Part shown: piece by piece, positions 43,920-52,544 of the stretch
Layout: every line of letters begins with the position of its first letter
Position numbering within the stretch: the stretch's first letter is position 1
Source of the DNA: Deltaproteobacteria bacterium RIFOXYD12_FULL_56_24
GTDB lineage: Bacteria; Desulfobacterota; Desulfobulbia; Desulfobulbales; Desulfurivibrionaceae
Assembly: GCA_001799285.1 (NCBI GenBank)
Contig: MGTD01000009.1
Span: 1-62,691 of the forward strand
Reading direction: 5' to 3'
Length of the DNA stretch: 62,691 nt
Notes under the pieces: model-generated
What the model was told of the DNA's origin: nothing
Database searches by the model: none
The model's input: only the letters and a program-made list of their open reading frames with translations
Made by a program: the position numbers and the translations under genes

Positions 43920-44459
43920 TTAGCCTGAGACTCCGCCGGAGACGATAAATTTCATGACCTCTTTCGGGTCGGCGGATAAATGGGAAACCCGGCTCCGGTC
44001 AACGATGATGAGGTTGGCGGCAAAATTGTATGACTGCGGGATGTAAACGGCGACCCGGTCGTCCATGCCGAGGGTATTGAGATCTTCCCTGGTAATGAAG
44101 CCCAGGACGCTGACCAGATTGTCCGCATCCAGGGCAACCTGGACCGGCTTGTTGAATCTTTTTTTGTCTCCGACAAAACCATCAATCAGATCCTTGATGG
44201 AGGTATAGAGCATGGTAACCATCGGCGTCTTGGCAAAAAGCCGATCCACGTGGAGCATAATGTTGTTGGCAAGCAGAGTGGAACTCACGAACCCCACGGC
44301 GATGATGAGCGCGATGGTAAGGAGAAACCCAAGCCCCGGGATACTAAAAGTGAAGAAGCTGTCGATTTTGGCAAAAACGATATAAACTACATAGATCGTG
44401 GCCACCACCGGCACGAGAAAGAGAAGGCCCTGCAAAAAATACTGGCTGATTTTATTCAT
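43920..44459 (-). CDS. DUF502 family membrane protein
   Basis: 179 residues. Two hydrophobic segments (about 10-30 and 42-64) precede a cytoplasmic domain with TPMVTMLYTSIKDLIDGF and VAVYIPQSYNFAANLIIV, the DUF502 signature. The function is unknown. It is a single gene. Confidence 0.88.
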   Translation of the reverse strand: MNKISQYFLQGLLFLVPVVATIYVVYIVFAKIDSFFTFSIPGLGFLLTIALIIAVGFVSSTLLANNIMLHVDRLFAKTPMVTMLYTSIKDLIDGFVGDKKRFNKPVQVALDADNLVSVLGFITREDLNTLGMDDRVAVYIPQSYNFAANLIIVDRSRVSHLSADPKEVMKFIVSGGVSG

Positions 44460-44548
44460 GATTTGGTCCCGGATGTTTTTAGGCTGTCAGACTGTCAGGT
44501 TTCTTATACTAGACAATACGCGGCTGAGGCGTCCAAGGTCAAGGGATC

Positions 44549-45400
44549 TTAGCGGCGCAGACTCCGCAGCAGCGCCAGATTATCCCGATCTTCGTGGAGA
44601 TCATCCGACTTGGGGGTTTCCAGGACCATGGGGTGATCGGCGAAGCGGGGGTCGTTGACCAGGTTGCGGAATCCCTCGACGGTGATCTCGCCTCGGCCGA
44701 TATGGGTGTGGCGATCGATTCGGCTGCCCAACCCCTTGCTGGCGTCATTGAGGTGGAAGAACCTGAGCCGCTCCAGGCCGAGCAGCCGGTCGAAGCCGGC
44801 CATGGTCTCGGCATAGGCCTGCGGGGTGCGGATATCATAGCCCGCCGCAAAGGTGTGGCAGGTGTCGTAACAGACGCCCAGTTGCTTCGCGTGGGCGGAG
44901 GCGGCGATGATCGCGGCCAGCTCCTCGAAGCTGGCCCCCAGGTTGGTGCCTTGTCCGGCGGTGGTTTCCAGAAGCACCATGACCTGGTTGCCGGTGTCGG
45001 CCTCGCTGATGGCCCGGTCGAGGTTGGCGGTGAAGCGCCGCAGCCCGGCCTCTATTCCCTCGCCGAGATGGGAGCCGGGATGGATGATCAGATAGTCGAT
45101 GCCCAGGGAGGCACAGCGGTGCAACTCCCCAACAAAGGCGGCGAGCGACTTGCCCGCCGTCTCCGGATTAGGGGAGGCGAGGTTGATCAGGTAGGAGTCG
45201 TGGGAGGCGACCGGAATCCCCGGTGCTTGCCGCCGCCGGGCCTTGAAGGCCTCGATCTCCGCCGGAGCCGGTGTCTTGGCCTGCCATTGCCGCTGGTTGG
45301 CGGTGAAAATCTGCAACGCCTCGCCGTCTACCTCGGCCAGGCGGTCAAAGGCCAGGGCGATGCCGCCGCTGACCGACATGTGGGCTCCGAATCTGGGCAT
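44549..45400 (-). CDS. nfo: Endonuclease IV (AP endonuclease)
   Basis: Cleaves DNA 5' to abasic sites in base-excision repair. 283 residues. It starts FGAHMSVSGGIALAFDRLAEV; motif GVCYDTCHTFAAGYD, FHLNDASKGLGSRIDRHTHIG and VLETPK supply the metal-binding His/Asp/Glu residues of the TIM barrel. A GGAGTAAG ribosome site lies upstream. It is a single gene. Confidence 0.95.
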   Translation of the reverse strand: MPRFGAHMSVSGGIALAFDRLAEVDGEALQIFTANQRQWQAKTPAPAEIEAFKARRRQAPGIPVASHDSYLINLASPNPETAGKSLAAFVGELHRCASLGIDYLIIHPGSHLGEGIEAGLRRFTANLDRAISEADTGNQVMVLLETTAGQGTNLGASFEELAAIIAASAHAKQLGVCYDTCHTFAAGYDIRTPQAYAETMAGFDRLLGLERLRFFHLNDASKGLGSRIDRHTHIGRGEITVEGFRNLVNDPRFADHPMVLETPKSDDLHEDRDNLALLRSLRR

Positions 45401-45576
45401 GTCTTACTCCTTCAGTTCTGGAAAAGAGGGCAACTCTTTGTCTAACCTCTCCTCAAGCAAATTATTCCTCTTCTTCCCTTCATTTTGCAAGAAACGATTA
45501 TAATCTTGTGATTATAATGGATTTGTAATTAGTGTGAGAGGATGAATAAAAATATCCTCAGCAGAAGGAGCTTGCC

Positions 45577-46596
45577 ATGCGCTGCGTCTCAGGAAATCTG
45601 TCCCTGTCTCAGCCCTTTTTGGGCCGGACCACGCTGCTGCTGGCTGTTCTGTTTAGCCAGTTCGTCTTTGCTCCCCTTGCCAGTCATGCCGCCGACCGGG
45701 TAAGCGTTTGCTACGGCTCGGCGTCCTCGGCCCTGCTGCCCATTGCCAGGGACCAGGGATTTTTCAAGGCCGAGGGGATAGAGATCGACCTGCGCCCCTA
45801 TACCAGCGGCAAAAATTCCATCCAGGCGATGCTTGACGGTAAATGCGATCTGGCTACGGGGGCGCAGGCCCCGGTGGTGCATCACAGCCTGAGCCGCAAG
45901 GATTTTCTCATCGTGGCCAACCTGTCGATTTCCGATGATTTTGAAAAGATTGTCGTCCGGAGCGACCGGGGCATTAATGGTCCCGCCGATCTGCGTGGCC
46001 GTAAAATTGCCCTGCCGGAATTTACCACCCAGCATTATCTGCTCGATACCTATCTGCAGACCAACGGCTTAAAGGTGCAGGATGTGCAACGGGTGTATCT
46101 GCACCATAACGAAGTGCTGAAGGCCTTTCAGCGTGGCGAGGTCGATGGGATAGTCCACCGCGAACCAGAGGTCCGGCAGCTGCTTGAAGAGTTCGGCAAC
46201 AAGGCCAAGGTCTTGCCCAGCCGCAGCCTGTGCATTTCGGCATACCTGCTGGCAGGCAAACGAGATTTTGTCCAGAAAAATCCAGCCGTGCTCAAGCGCG
46301 TCTTGCGCGCCCTGCTGCGGGCCGAGGACTACGCGAAAAAAGAGCCTGACAAGGCTCGGGATATCGCCGCCCGCACCTACGGCGCCGACCGGGAAGAGAT
46401 TAAGAAAATCTGGACCCTCCACAACTATCGGGTCAGCCTCGATCAGTCTTTGTTCTTGCTTTTAGAAAACATGGCGCGCTGGGAGATCGGCCTGCAAACA
46501 TCGACGCCGCGGTCTGTGATGCCGAACTATCTTGATTTCATCTATCTCGATGGGTTAAAAGCGAGCCGGCCCGAAGCGGTCACCATCATCCATTAA
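45577..46596 (+). CDS. NMT1/SsuA-type periplasmic binding protein (probable kinase sensor partner)
   Basis: 339 residues. A signal peptide ends near SHA-ADR; SASSALLPIARDQGFFKAEGIEI and GKCDLATGAQAPVV are the type-2 binding fold of the NMT1/THI5-like and nitrate/sulfonate-binding group. No permease or ATPase genes follow. Only 11 bp downstream a histidine kinase starts, so a sensory role is likely. Upstream, two copies of GATTATAAT about 14 bp apart may be promoter or operator. The ligand is unknown. Confidence 0.87.
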   Translation: MRCVSGNLSLSQPFLGRTTLLLAVLFSQFVFAPLASHAADRVSVCYGSASSALLPIARDQGFFKAEGIEIDLRPYTSGKNSIQAMLDGKCDLATGAQAPVVHHSLSRKDFLIVANLSISDDFEKIVVRSDRGINGPADLRGRKIALPEFTTQHYLLDTYLQTNGLKVQDVQRVYLHHNEVLKAFQRGEVDGIVHREPEVRQLLEEFGNKAKVLPSRSLCISAYLLAGKRDFVQKNPAVLKRVLRALLRAEDYAKKEPDKARDIAARTYGADREEIKKIWTLHNYRVSLDQSLFLLLENMARWEIGLQTSTPRSVMPNYLDFIYLDGLKASRPEAVTIIH

Positions 46597-46607
46597 GGAT
46601 TCTCCCC

Positions 46608-48386
46608 TTGCAGATCAAAACCAGACTCGCTCTTATTGCCTCACTTGTCGGCCTGGCTCTGTTGTTGACCGGTGTTGTCCTGTGGGTTGGCTCTTCCCTG
46701 GAAGCAAGGCTGCAACAGGAGGACAACCAGATAGACAAGGTGCGCAGCGACAATTTCGAGATGAATGTTCTGGCCCAGGAATATCTGCTCTATGGCGCCC
46801 CGCGGATTAAAAAGCAGCTCCAGATCCGTTTAGCATCCATGGAGAATAATCTGGCTGACCTGGTAAGCAGGTGTGCTCCGGACGATGAGAGCTGCATGGT
46901 TCGGTCGATTCAGGAAGACTACCGCTCTCTGGGGGCAATTGTCAGCCTGCTGTTAAGCGAGCAGAATGATAAGAACAATTATATTGCCGGCACCATGCTG
47001 GTGAAGTTTCAGGATATAGCCGCGAAAATCCGAGAGCATGACGATCTGCATGCACAGGAGATGGCGCAGCTCCAAAAGAATCTTGATCGTACCGTCGTGG
47101 TGTTGCTGTTTTTTTTGGCCTTAACCTGCGCTGTTCTGCTTCGGTTCTTGTCCCGGCGGCTTATCGCGGGCTTTGGCCTGCTTAGTTCCGGGGTGAAGCG
47201 GATCGCCGCAGGGGAACTTGAGTATCGCCTCCCCGAAAGCGGGACTGATGAACTTGGTGCTCTGACCCAGGCCTTTAATCAGATGAATGTCAGGTTGCAG
47301 GAAGTTAGCAACGAACAAAAAATCATCCTCGGTAACATCGGGGTAGGCGTGTTGTTTTTGCAAAACAGGGTAATCATCTGGGCCAACCCTGCCATGGGCA
47401 GAATTTTTGGCTATGCAACCGACGAGTTGCTGGGCGGGACCACCGAGATTTTGTACCCGGACCGGGAAAGTTATCTCAAGGCCGGGGAGGAGGCCTATCT
47501 GGCGCTTGCCCAGAGGGCGCCGCATAACTTCCAGACACAAATGAAGCGAAAAGACGGCGAACTGCGCTGGATCAATCTGGTGGGGCAGGGGGTTAGCCCT
47601 GGTTATTTAGAGGGAGGATCGATCTGGATGCTGGAGGATGTCACTGCCCGCAAGCAGATGGAAGCCGAGCTCAGCAAGGCCAGAAACCTGGAAGCCATCG
47701 GGGTGCTGGCGGGGGGGATCGCCCATGATTTCAACAATCTGTTTCAGGTCTTGTTGGGAAACATCTCCCTTGCCAAGATGCATATTCCGGAATCAAGCGA
47801 GGCCTTCGGCTTTTTGGCCAGCGCTGAAAAGGCCTACCAACAGGGGGCCAAGCTGACCAGCCGTCTCATCGCCTTTTCTTCCGGCGGCTTAGGCGACCAG
47901 AGGGAGAGTATCCAGCCGGCCGAGCTCATCAAGAAGGCGGTACTTGCTCAAGCGGACGGGGCGACTGAGTTGGAAATAGAATTCGACCTGGCCGACGATC
48001 TTGCAAAGGTTACGGTCGATGTGGGACAACTGGAGCAGGTTATGCAACATCTGACCATGAATGCCATCGAGGCCATGCCCACCGGGGGCAGGTTGCGGGT
48101 GTCGGCAGTTTGTGAAACCGTTGCTTCTGTGGCAAATACCTCTCTTGGCGCCGGAAAATACCTGAAAATTTCCTTCCAGGATCAGGGGCATGGCATCAGC
48201 AAGAAGATCCTGCCCCGGATATTTGACCCCTATTTTTCCACCAAGTCCCTCGGCGCCAAGAAGGGACTGGGTCTTGGTCTCTCTCTTTGCGACACGATCA
48301 TCAAAAAGCACGGGGGAGCAATTGCGGTGGAAAGCCACCCCGGCGCCGGCGCCACCTTTCAGGTCTATCTTCCCGTTACTGACTGA
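46608..48386 (+). CDS. PAS-containing sensor histidine kinase
   Basis: 592 residues starting at a TTG with AAGGAT upstream. TM1 about 8-28, periplasmic region to ~160, TM2 about 161-179, HAMP about 180-233, PAS about 236-350. The HisKA box is GGIAHDFNNLF (His373); HATPase motifs are HLTMNAIEAM, DQGHGISKKI and GLGLGLSLCDTI. There is no receiver domain and no adjacent response regulator. It pairs with the binding protein encoded immediately upstream. Confidence 0.92.
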   Translation: MQIKTRLALIASLVGLALLLTGVVLWVGSSLEARLQQEDNQIDKVRSDNFEMNVLAQEYLLYGAPRIKKQLQIRLASMENNLADLVSRCAPDDESCMVRSIQEDYRSLGAIVSLLLSEQNDKNNYIAGTMLVKFQDIAAKIREHDDLHAQEMAQLQKNLDRTVVVLLFFLALTCAVLLRFLSRRLIAGFGLLSSGVKRIAAGELEYRLPESGTDELGALTQAFNQMNVRLQEVSNEQKIILGNIGVGVLFLQNRVIIWANPAMGRIFGYATDELLGGTTEILYPDRESYLKAGEEAYLALAQRAPHNFQTQMKRKDGELRWINLVGQGVSPGYLEGGSIWMLEDVTARKQMEAELSKARNLEAIGVLAGGIAHDFNNLFQVLLGNISLAKMHIPESSEAFGFLASAEKAYQQGAKLTSRLIAFSSGGLGDQRESIQPAELIKKAVLAQADGATELEIEFDLADDLAKVTVDVGQLEQVMQHLTMNAIEAMPTGGRLRVSAVCETVASVANTSLGAGKYLKISFQDQGHGISKKILPRIFDPYFSTKSLGAKKGLGLGLSLCDTIIKKHGGAIAVESHPGAGATFQVYLPVTD

Positions 48387-48429
48387 TCCCTGCAGAGCGA
48401 TAAACTGCGCCTCTGTGGCGCTTTGGCCG

Positions 48430-48655
48430 GTAACTGATCACAGGGGGGAGCCCCGGAAGGGAGTATGTCCCCGAACCCCGATAATCGGGATAAGTGTCTT
48501 ATCAGAAAAATTTCTTTGGAAAAGCAAGAAATTTTTCTGTAAGTCATTAAATAAGCGGTCTCAGGGTGCTGCAGGTTGCGGTAAGCGGCACGGCGATGCG
48601 TACGTACGTGAGCCGGCCCGATCGCCGCAAGATGCGGGGCCCTGTGATCGCTTAC
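48430..48655 (-). mobile_element. Palindromic IS66-type MITE, copy F
   Basis: 226-bp element with GTAACTGATCACAGG at one end and CCTGTGATCGCTTAC at the other. Flanking octamers TTTGGCCG (48422-48429) and ATTGGCCG (48656-48663) match at 7 of 8. The inner arm (GCGATGCGTACGTACGTGAGCC) is inverted relative to copies A and B. It is longer than other copies because of an extra AT-rich hairpin at 48504-48538. Confidence 0.8.
48504..48538. terminator. AT-rich hairpin within the spacer after the kinase
   Basis: Perfect 13-bp inverted repeat AGAAAAATTTCTT / AAGAAATTTTTCT with a 9-nt loop. It could act as a bidirectional terminator between the kinase and the convergent PilZ-type gene. Confidence 0.5.
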
Positions 48656-48664
48656 ATTGGCCGG

Positions 48665-49405
48665 TTACTCGTTTTCCTGCTTGTCGAGCAGGCGAAACGC
48701 AGCGCTCAGCTGTTTCTTCCCCTCGTCGGGGATCGTGATATACCGGCAAGCCAGCCGGATGGTTTTCGGGCTGTAGTCGGGGTTGGTGTCAACCACCTGC
48801 AGGCGCCTGATCACCGAATATAGGCCAACCACCTGTTTCGGCGCCTTGGGGATTTCCAAGGCCAGACTGATCATCAGCGGCATGGCCCAGTTGAGCTGGG
48901 CCGGCGCCGCCAGCTCGCAGAGCAGGCCACCTTCGCTGAAATTGAGAATCTCGGCGGGATAACTGCCCGCCCCCTGGGCGAGCAGAGCGGTGGAGCCCGG
49001 GGCGCTGTAGCGCTTGGCCACCCGCATGGCAAAGGGGGCGCAGACCTTGGCGATCAAGGCGCCCAATTCGTTTGGCGGGCAAGGGATGACGATATGCTCC
49101 TCAATCCCGTAGTGTTTGATCTCTTCAAAAAAAGCCTCGTTCTGGCGCGAGGTGAAAAGAATGAAGTTGGTTCGTTGTTCTTCGGGAAGACAAAGGCGGT
49201 TCTGCGCGAATTCGAGCCATTTTTCGCTGGAAGATTCCTTCGAGAAAAGGACCAGATGGTAGCGGGCATCCTCAATCAGCTCCATGGCCTCCTTGGCGTC
49301 AACGGCCTCGGAGATCACGGCGTCACTAACCGTGACCTGGATTCTGGTCCGGATGATCCGCCGCATGCTGGCAGAACTGTCCATGATGATGATATTTCTC
49401 GCCAT
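48665..49405 (-). CDS. Pseudo-receiver plus PilZ domain protein
   Basis: 246 residues. Residues 1-120 resemble a response-regulator receiver (IIIMDSSASMRRIIR), but the phosphoacceptor position in YHLVLFSKE has no aspartate, so it is probably not phosphorylated. The C-terminal part is a PilZ domain with RVAKR (RxxxR) and NFSEGG ([D/N]xSxxG), so c-di-GMP binding is plausible. It could link chemosensory signalling to surface motility. It is a single gene between two IS66-type elements. Confidence 0.8.
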   Translation of the reverse strand: MARNIIIMDSSASMRRIIRTRIQVTVSDAVISEAVDAKEAMELIEDARYHLVLFSKESSSEKWLEFAQNRLCLPEEQRTNFILFTSRQNEAFFEEIKHYGIEEHIVIPCPPNELGALIAKVCAPFAMRVAKRYSAPGSTALLAQGAGSYPAEILNFSEGGLLCELAAPAQLNWAMPLMISLALEIPKAPKQVVGLYSVIRRLQVVDTNPDYSPKTIRLACRYITIPDEGKKQLSAAFRLLDKQENE

Positions 49406-49550
49406 CCTCTAGCTCCTTTTTTTGGATTCTGTGATCAGTTGTTGGGGAAATCAGGGGGGCCGACTCCGGTTTTTAATGGGTGATCCCACCTCATGCGATC
49501 CTGTTTGACAGGATATTGAATATCAAAAGAAAAGTAAATCTAAATTACCC

Positions 49551-49706
49551 GTAACCGTTCACCGGGGCGGTCACCAAAGCACCAATAACCGCCGGACTGT
49601 AACCGTTCAGCAGTGCCGCAGATTTGGATAAGCGGATCGGCGCTGCGTACCTCGTGTACGTAAGCTGGGCCGATCGTCCGAAGATGTGGTGCTGCTGAAC
49701 GGTTAC
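49551..49706 (-). mobile_element. Palindromic IS66-type MITE, copy G
   Basis: 156-bp element with GTAACCGTTCACCGG and GCTGCTGAACGGTTAC as ends, flanked by perfect 8-bp direct repeats AATTACCC (49543-49550 and 49707-49714). It is in inverted orientation relative to copy E, with the same TTCAGCAG/CTGCTGAA arms. It lies in the 350-bp gap between the PilZ-type gene and the pseudouridine synthase gene, which otherwise holds nothing recognisable. Confidence 0.9.
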
Positions 49707-49755
49707 AATTACCCTGCGAATTCCGGCCGCAACCAGTTGAGCAATTTTTAGGGCA

Positions 49756-50727
49756 TCAGACCTGTCTTCCTGCCAGCAAGTCCTGAAGTTCGGGAGGCAA
49801 GGGGGCGGAAAACGTCATCTCCTCTCCGCTGGCCGGGTGATTCAGGCGCAGGCCGGTTGCGTGCAGGGCCTGGCGGGGAAGGCGGAGGATGGTGTGATCG
49901 GCACCGCTCAGGCGATCTTCCTTGAAACGGAGAAAAAGTTGCTCGTCCACGCCGTAGAGTTTGTCCCCCACCACTGGAAACCCCAGGTGCAACAGGGTGG
50001 CCCTGATCTGATGGCAGCGACCGGTGTGCGGTCTCGCTTCCAGCAGGCTCAGGCCGGGATTGCCGGGTCCGGCGAGGCGCCGGAAGGTAGTGCCAGCCTC
50101 CACCGCTCCGGGCGGGGCATCTTTTTGCGCTGGGGAGAAGCGGATTTTCTTGCGGATCGCGCTGTCCGGGTCCGGCCCCAGCCAGCCCGTGGCTTCAACC
50201 GTAACGGGCGTGTCCGGGAAATCCCCTTCCACCACCACCAGATAGACTTTTTCCACCCGCCGCCGGGCGAACTGTTCCTGGCACAGGCGGGCCGCCGCCT
50301 TGTTCTTGGCCACCAGCACGAGGCCGGAGGTCTCCCGGTCCAGCCGGTTGACGAGGCGCGGCTCGTCAAGCCCGTGTTTTTCCTTGAGCAGGGCCCAGAG
50401 GGTGTGGGCGAAGAAGCGGCCGCCGGGATGGCAGGGCAGGGGGGCGGGCTTGTTGATCACCAGCAGGTCGTCATCCTCGTGAATGACGGTATAGTTGCGG
50501 TCGACTTCGGGTTCCGCCAGAGCGGGCATCAGGTAGACGAGCAGGTCGCCATGGGCCAGGAGGTCTTCACCCCGCGCCGCGATATGGTTTAGAAGGAAGC
50601 GGTCGGCGGCCAGCTCCGCCTGCCATTCAGTCCGGCTTCGGTAGGTGAAGCGGTGGCTGATAAAATCAAGCAGATGTTGTCCTGCCTGCTGGGAGCCGAT
50701 AAGTACCGAGTTTTTCCTGTGCATCAT
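49756..50727 (-). CDS. RluA-family RNA pseudouridine synthase
   Basis: 323 residues. An S4-like N-terminal part is followed by the catalytic domain with VNRLDRETSGLVLVAK (catalytic Asp), EKVYLVVVEG, LLEARPHTGRCHQIRATLLHLGFPVVGD and QALHATGLRLNHP. It isomerises uridine to pseudouridine in rRNA or tRNA. The exact target is unknown. It is a single gene. Confidence 0.92.
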   Translation of the reverse strand: MMHRKNSVLIGSQQAGQHLLDFISHRFTYRSRTEWQAELAADRFLLNHIAARGEDLLAHGDLLVYLMPALAEPEVDRNYTVIHEDDDLLVINKPAPLPCHPGGRFFAHTLWALLKEKHGLDEPRLVNRLDRETSGLVLVAKNKAAARLCQEQFARRRVEKVYLVVVEGDFPDTPVTVEATGWLGPDPDSAIRKKIRFSPAQKDAPPGAVEAGTTFRRLAGPGNPGLSLLEARPHTGRCHQIRATLLHLGFPVVGDKLYGVDEQLFLRFKEDRLSGADHTILRLPRQALHATGLRLNHPASGEEMTFSAPLPPELQDLLAGRQV

Positions 50728-50774
50728 TGCCTGATCATCCGCAGCAATCCAGGGGCTGAGCGACGAAGCCCAAA

Positions 50775-52226
50775 CTACGAGCCTGAGCCATTGCGGGGTG
50801 CATCTTTTTCCGTCGGCCAGCCCCCGCCCAACGCCTTGAACAGGGCGACCAGATTGCTGGAAACGGTGCGGCTGGACTGGGCCAGGGCATCCTCGGAAGC
50901 ATACAGGGAGCGCTGGGCGTCCAGCACGGCGAGAAAGTCATTCTGGCCCGCGGTATAGAGAGAGGTGGCCAGCTCCACCGCGGTGTGGTTGGCCGCCACG
51001 GCCCGGATCATGGCCTGGCGATGCTCCTCCTCCTTGGTTGAGGCGATCAGGGCGCTTTCCACCTCCCGCAGGGCATTGAGCACCGTTTGTTCGTAGGCCA
51101 GAAGCTCCTCCTCCTGGACGGCCTTTTTTAGTTCGAGATTGGCGCGGCTGCGACCCATGTCAAAGAGCGGCCAGTTGAGCGAGGGGCCGAGGGACCAAGC
51201 GGTGCTGGCCCGGTTGAGGGTGGAAGACAAGGTGGTGTTCTGGAGGCCCAAGGCGCCTGCGATGGTGAATTTAGGAAAGAGATCGGCCTTGGCCACCCCA
51301 ATCCGGGCGGTGGCGGCATGGATCTGCGCTTCCGCCCGGCGGATGTCCGGCCTCCTAAGGAGCAGCTCCGAAGGCAGACCCGGAGGCACCGTGGCCAGGG
51401 CCACGGGAAGGGGGGCGTCCGGGGTCAGCTCGGCCAGCAGGGTGGCTGGTTCACTGCCCAGTAGCAGGCCCAGGCTGTAGATCGTTTGCCGGATTTGCGC
51501 CTCAAAAAGCGGGATCTGCCCGGCCGTGGTGGCGGCCAGCGCTTCCGCCCGCACCACATCGAGTTTGCTGGCAAAGCCTACTTTAAAGCGTTGGTTGGTC
51601 AGTTCGGCGGTGTGTTCTTGGGCTCTTAGGTTTTCGCGGGCAATGGCGAGCCGTTGCTGGAGGGAACGCAGATTGAGGTAGTTGGCGGCCACCTCGGCGC
51701 TCAGGCTCACCAGCAGATCGCTCCGGCTTTCCTCGGCTGCATCAAGATCTGCGCCTGCTGCCTCGACCCCGCGCCGGATTCCGCCGAAGAGATCAATCTC
51801 CCAGCCGGCATCGAATCCCATTCTGTAGAAATTACCGGTTACACTCTCGCCGCCGGTCCCGGACGATGGGGTTCGACTGCGCCGGTATGAAGCAGCGGTA
51901 TCCACGGTCGGGCCGAGGTCCGCCCCGGCGATGCCCAGGGCGGCGCGGGCCTGGCGGATGCGGTTTTGGGCAAGGCGCAGGTCCAGATTGGCTTCTATGC
52001 TCCGCTCAACCAGGGAGGTGAGCTGGGGATCGTTGAAAGCCGTCCACCACTGAGCCAGGTTATGCGCCGTCGTGGGCGCGGCTTCAGGCGCGGTTGGGGC
52101 TTGTCCCAGCCATTGGGCGGAAACCTTGGCCTCCGGGCGCTGGAAATCAGGGCCCAGCATGCAGCTGGTCAGCAGGGTCAGGCAGAGGCAGAGAGCCAGG
52201 GAGGTTCGGGATGGTGTCGGAATCAT
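50775..52226 (-). CDS. Outer-membrane efflux lipoprotein (NodT/OprM family)
   Basis: 483 residues. The lipobox LTLLTSC sets the lipidated cysteine near residue 22. LRLAQNRIRQARAALGIAGADLGPTVDTAASY, LPSELLLRRPDIRRAEAQIHAA, LGPSLNWPLFDMGR and LYTAGQNDFLAVLDAQRSLYASEDALAQS are the paired coiled-coil/beta repeats of TolC-type factors. It would complete a tripartite pump with the MacAB-type genes upstream on the same strand. About 320 bp of repeats separate it from the permease gene. Confidence 0.93.
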   Translation of the reverse strand: MIPTPSRTSLALCLCLTLLTSCMLGPDFQRPEAKVSAQWLGQAPTAPEAAPTTAHNLAQWWTAFNDPQLTSLVERSIEANLDLRLAQNRIRQARAALGIAGADLGPTVDTAASYRRSRTPSSGTGGESVTGNFYRMGFDAGWEIDLFGGIRRGVEAAGADLDAAEESRSDLLVSLSAEVAANYLNLRSLQQRLAIARENLRAQEHTAELTNQRFKVGFASKLDVVRAEALAATTAGQIPLFEAQIRQTIYSLGLLLGSEPATLLAELTPDAPLPVALATVPPGLPSELLLRRPDIRRAEAQIHAATARIGVAKADLFPKFTIAGALGLQNTTLSSTLNRASTAWSLGPSLNWPLFDMGRSRANLELKKAVQEEELLAYEQTVLNALREVESALIASTKEEEHRQAMIRAVAANHTAVELATSLYTAGQNDFLAVLDAQRSLYASEDALAQSSRTVSSNLVALFKALGGGWPTEKDAPRNGSGS

Positions 52227-52330
52227 GGGATTACTCCTTAAATATATGGGCCAGGTGTTTCATTGTACTATTGTTTCTCTGATTCAATATGCAAATCATG
52301 TGGCCTATTGCCCCGACGTTAGATACCGAA

Positions 52331-52462
52331 AGATTATCGCGGCTGAAGCCGCTCCTACCGGGTTGGGGCGTATCGATTGTTTGTAGATTATCGCGGCTGA
52401 AGCCGCTCCTGCCGGGTTGGGACGTATCGGTTGTTTGTAGGAGCGGCTTCAACCGCGATAAC
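52331..52462. repeat. REP-like cluster: tandem 54-bp units plus an inverted copy
   Basis: Two direct 54-bp units (52331-52384 and 52385-52438) each contain ATCGCGGCTGAAGCCGCTCCT; an inverted copy AGGAGCGGCTTCAACCGCGAT follows. The core matches the REP type well known from Pseudomonas. A second site is at 61469-61524. No RAYT-type transposase is in the window. At 52478-52543, next to the macB stop, is a remnant of the IS66-type family (GAGCCGGCCGATGAC, GTGGTGCTGCTGC). Confidence 0.8.
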
Positions 52463-52544
52463 TACTGCCAGGCAGAGGCCGGCGATGTTGCACATGAGCC
52501 GGCCGATGACACCGCAGCTGTGGTGCTGCTGCTGGGCAATTACC

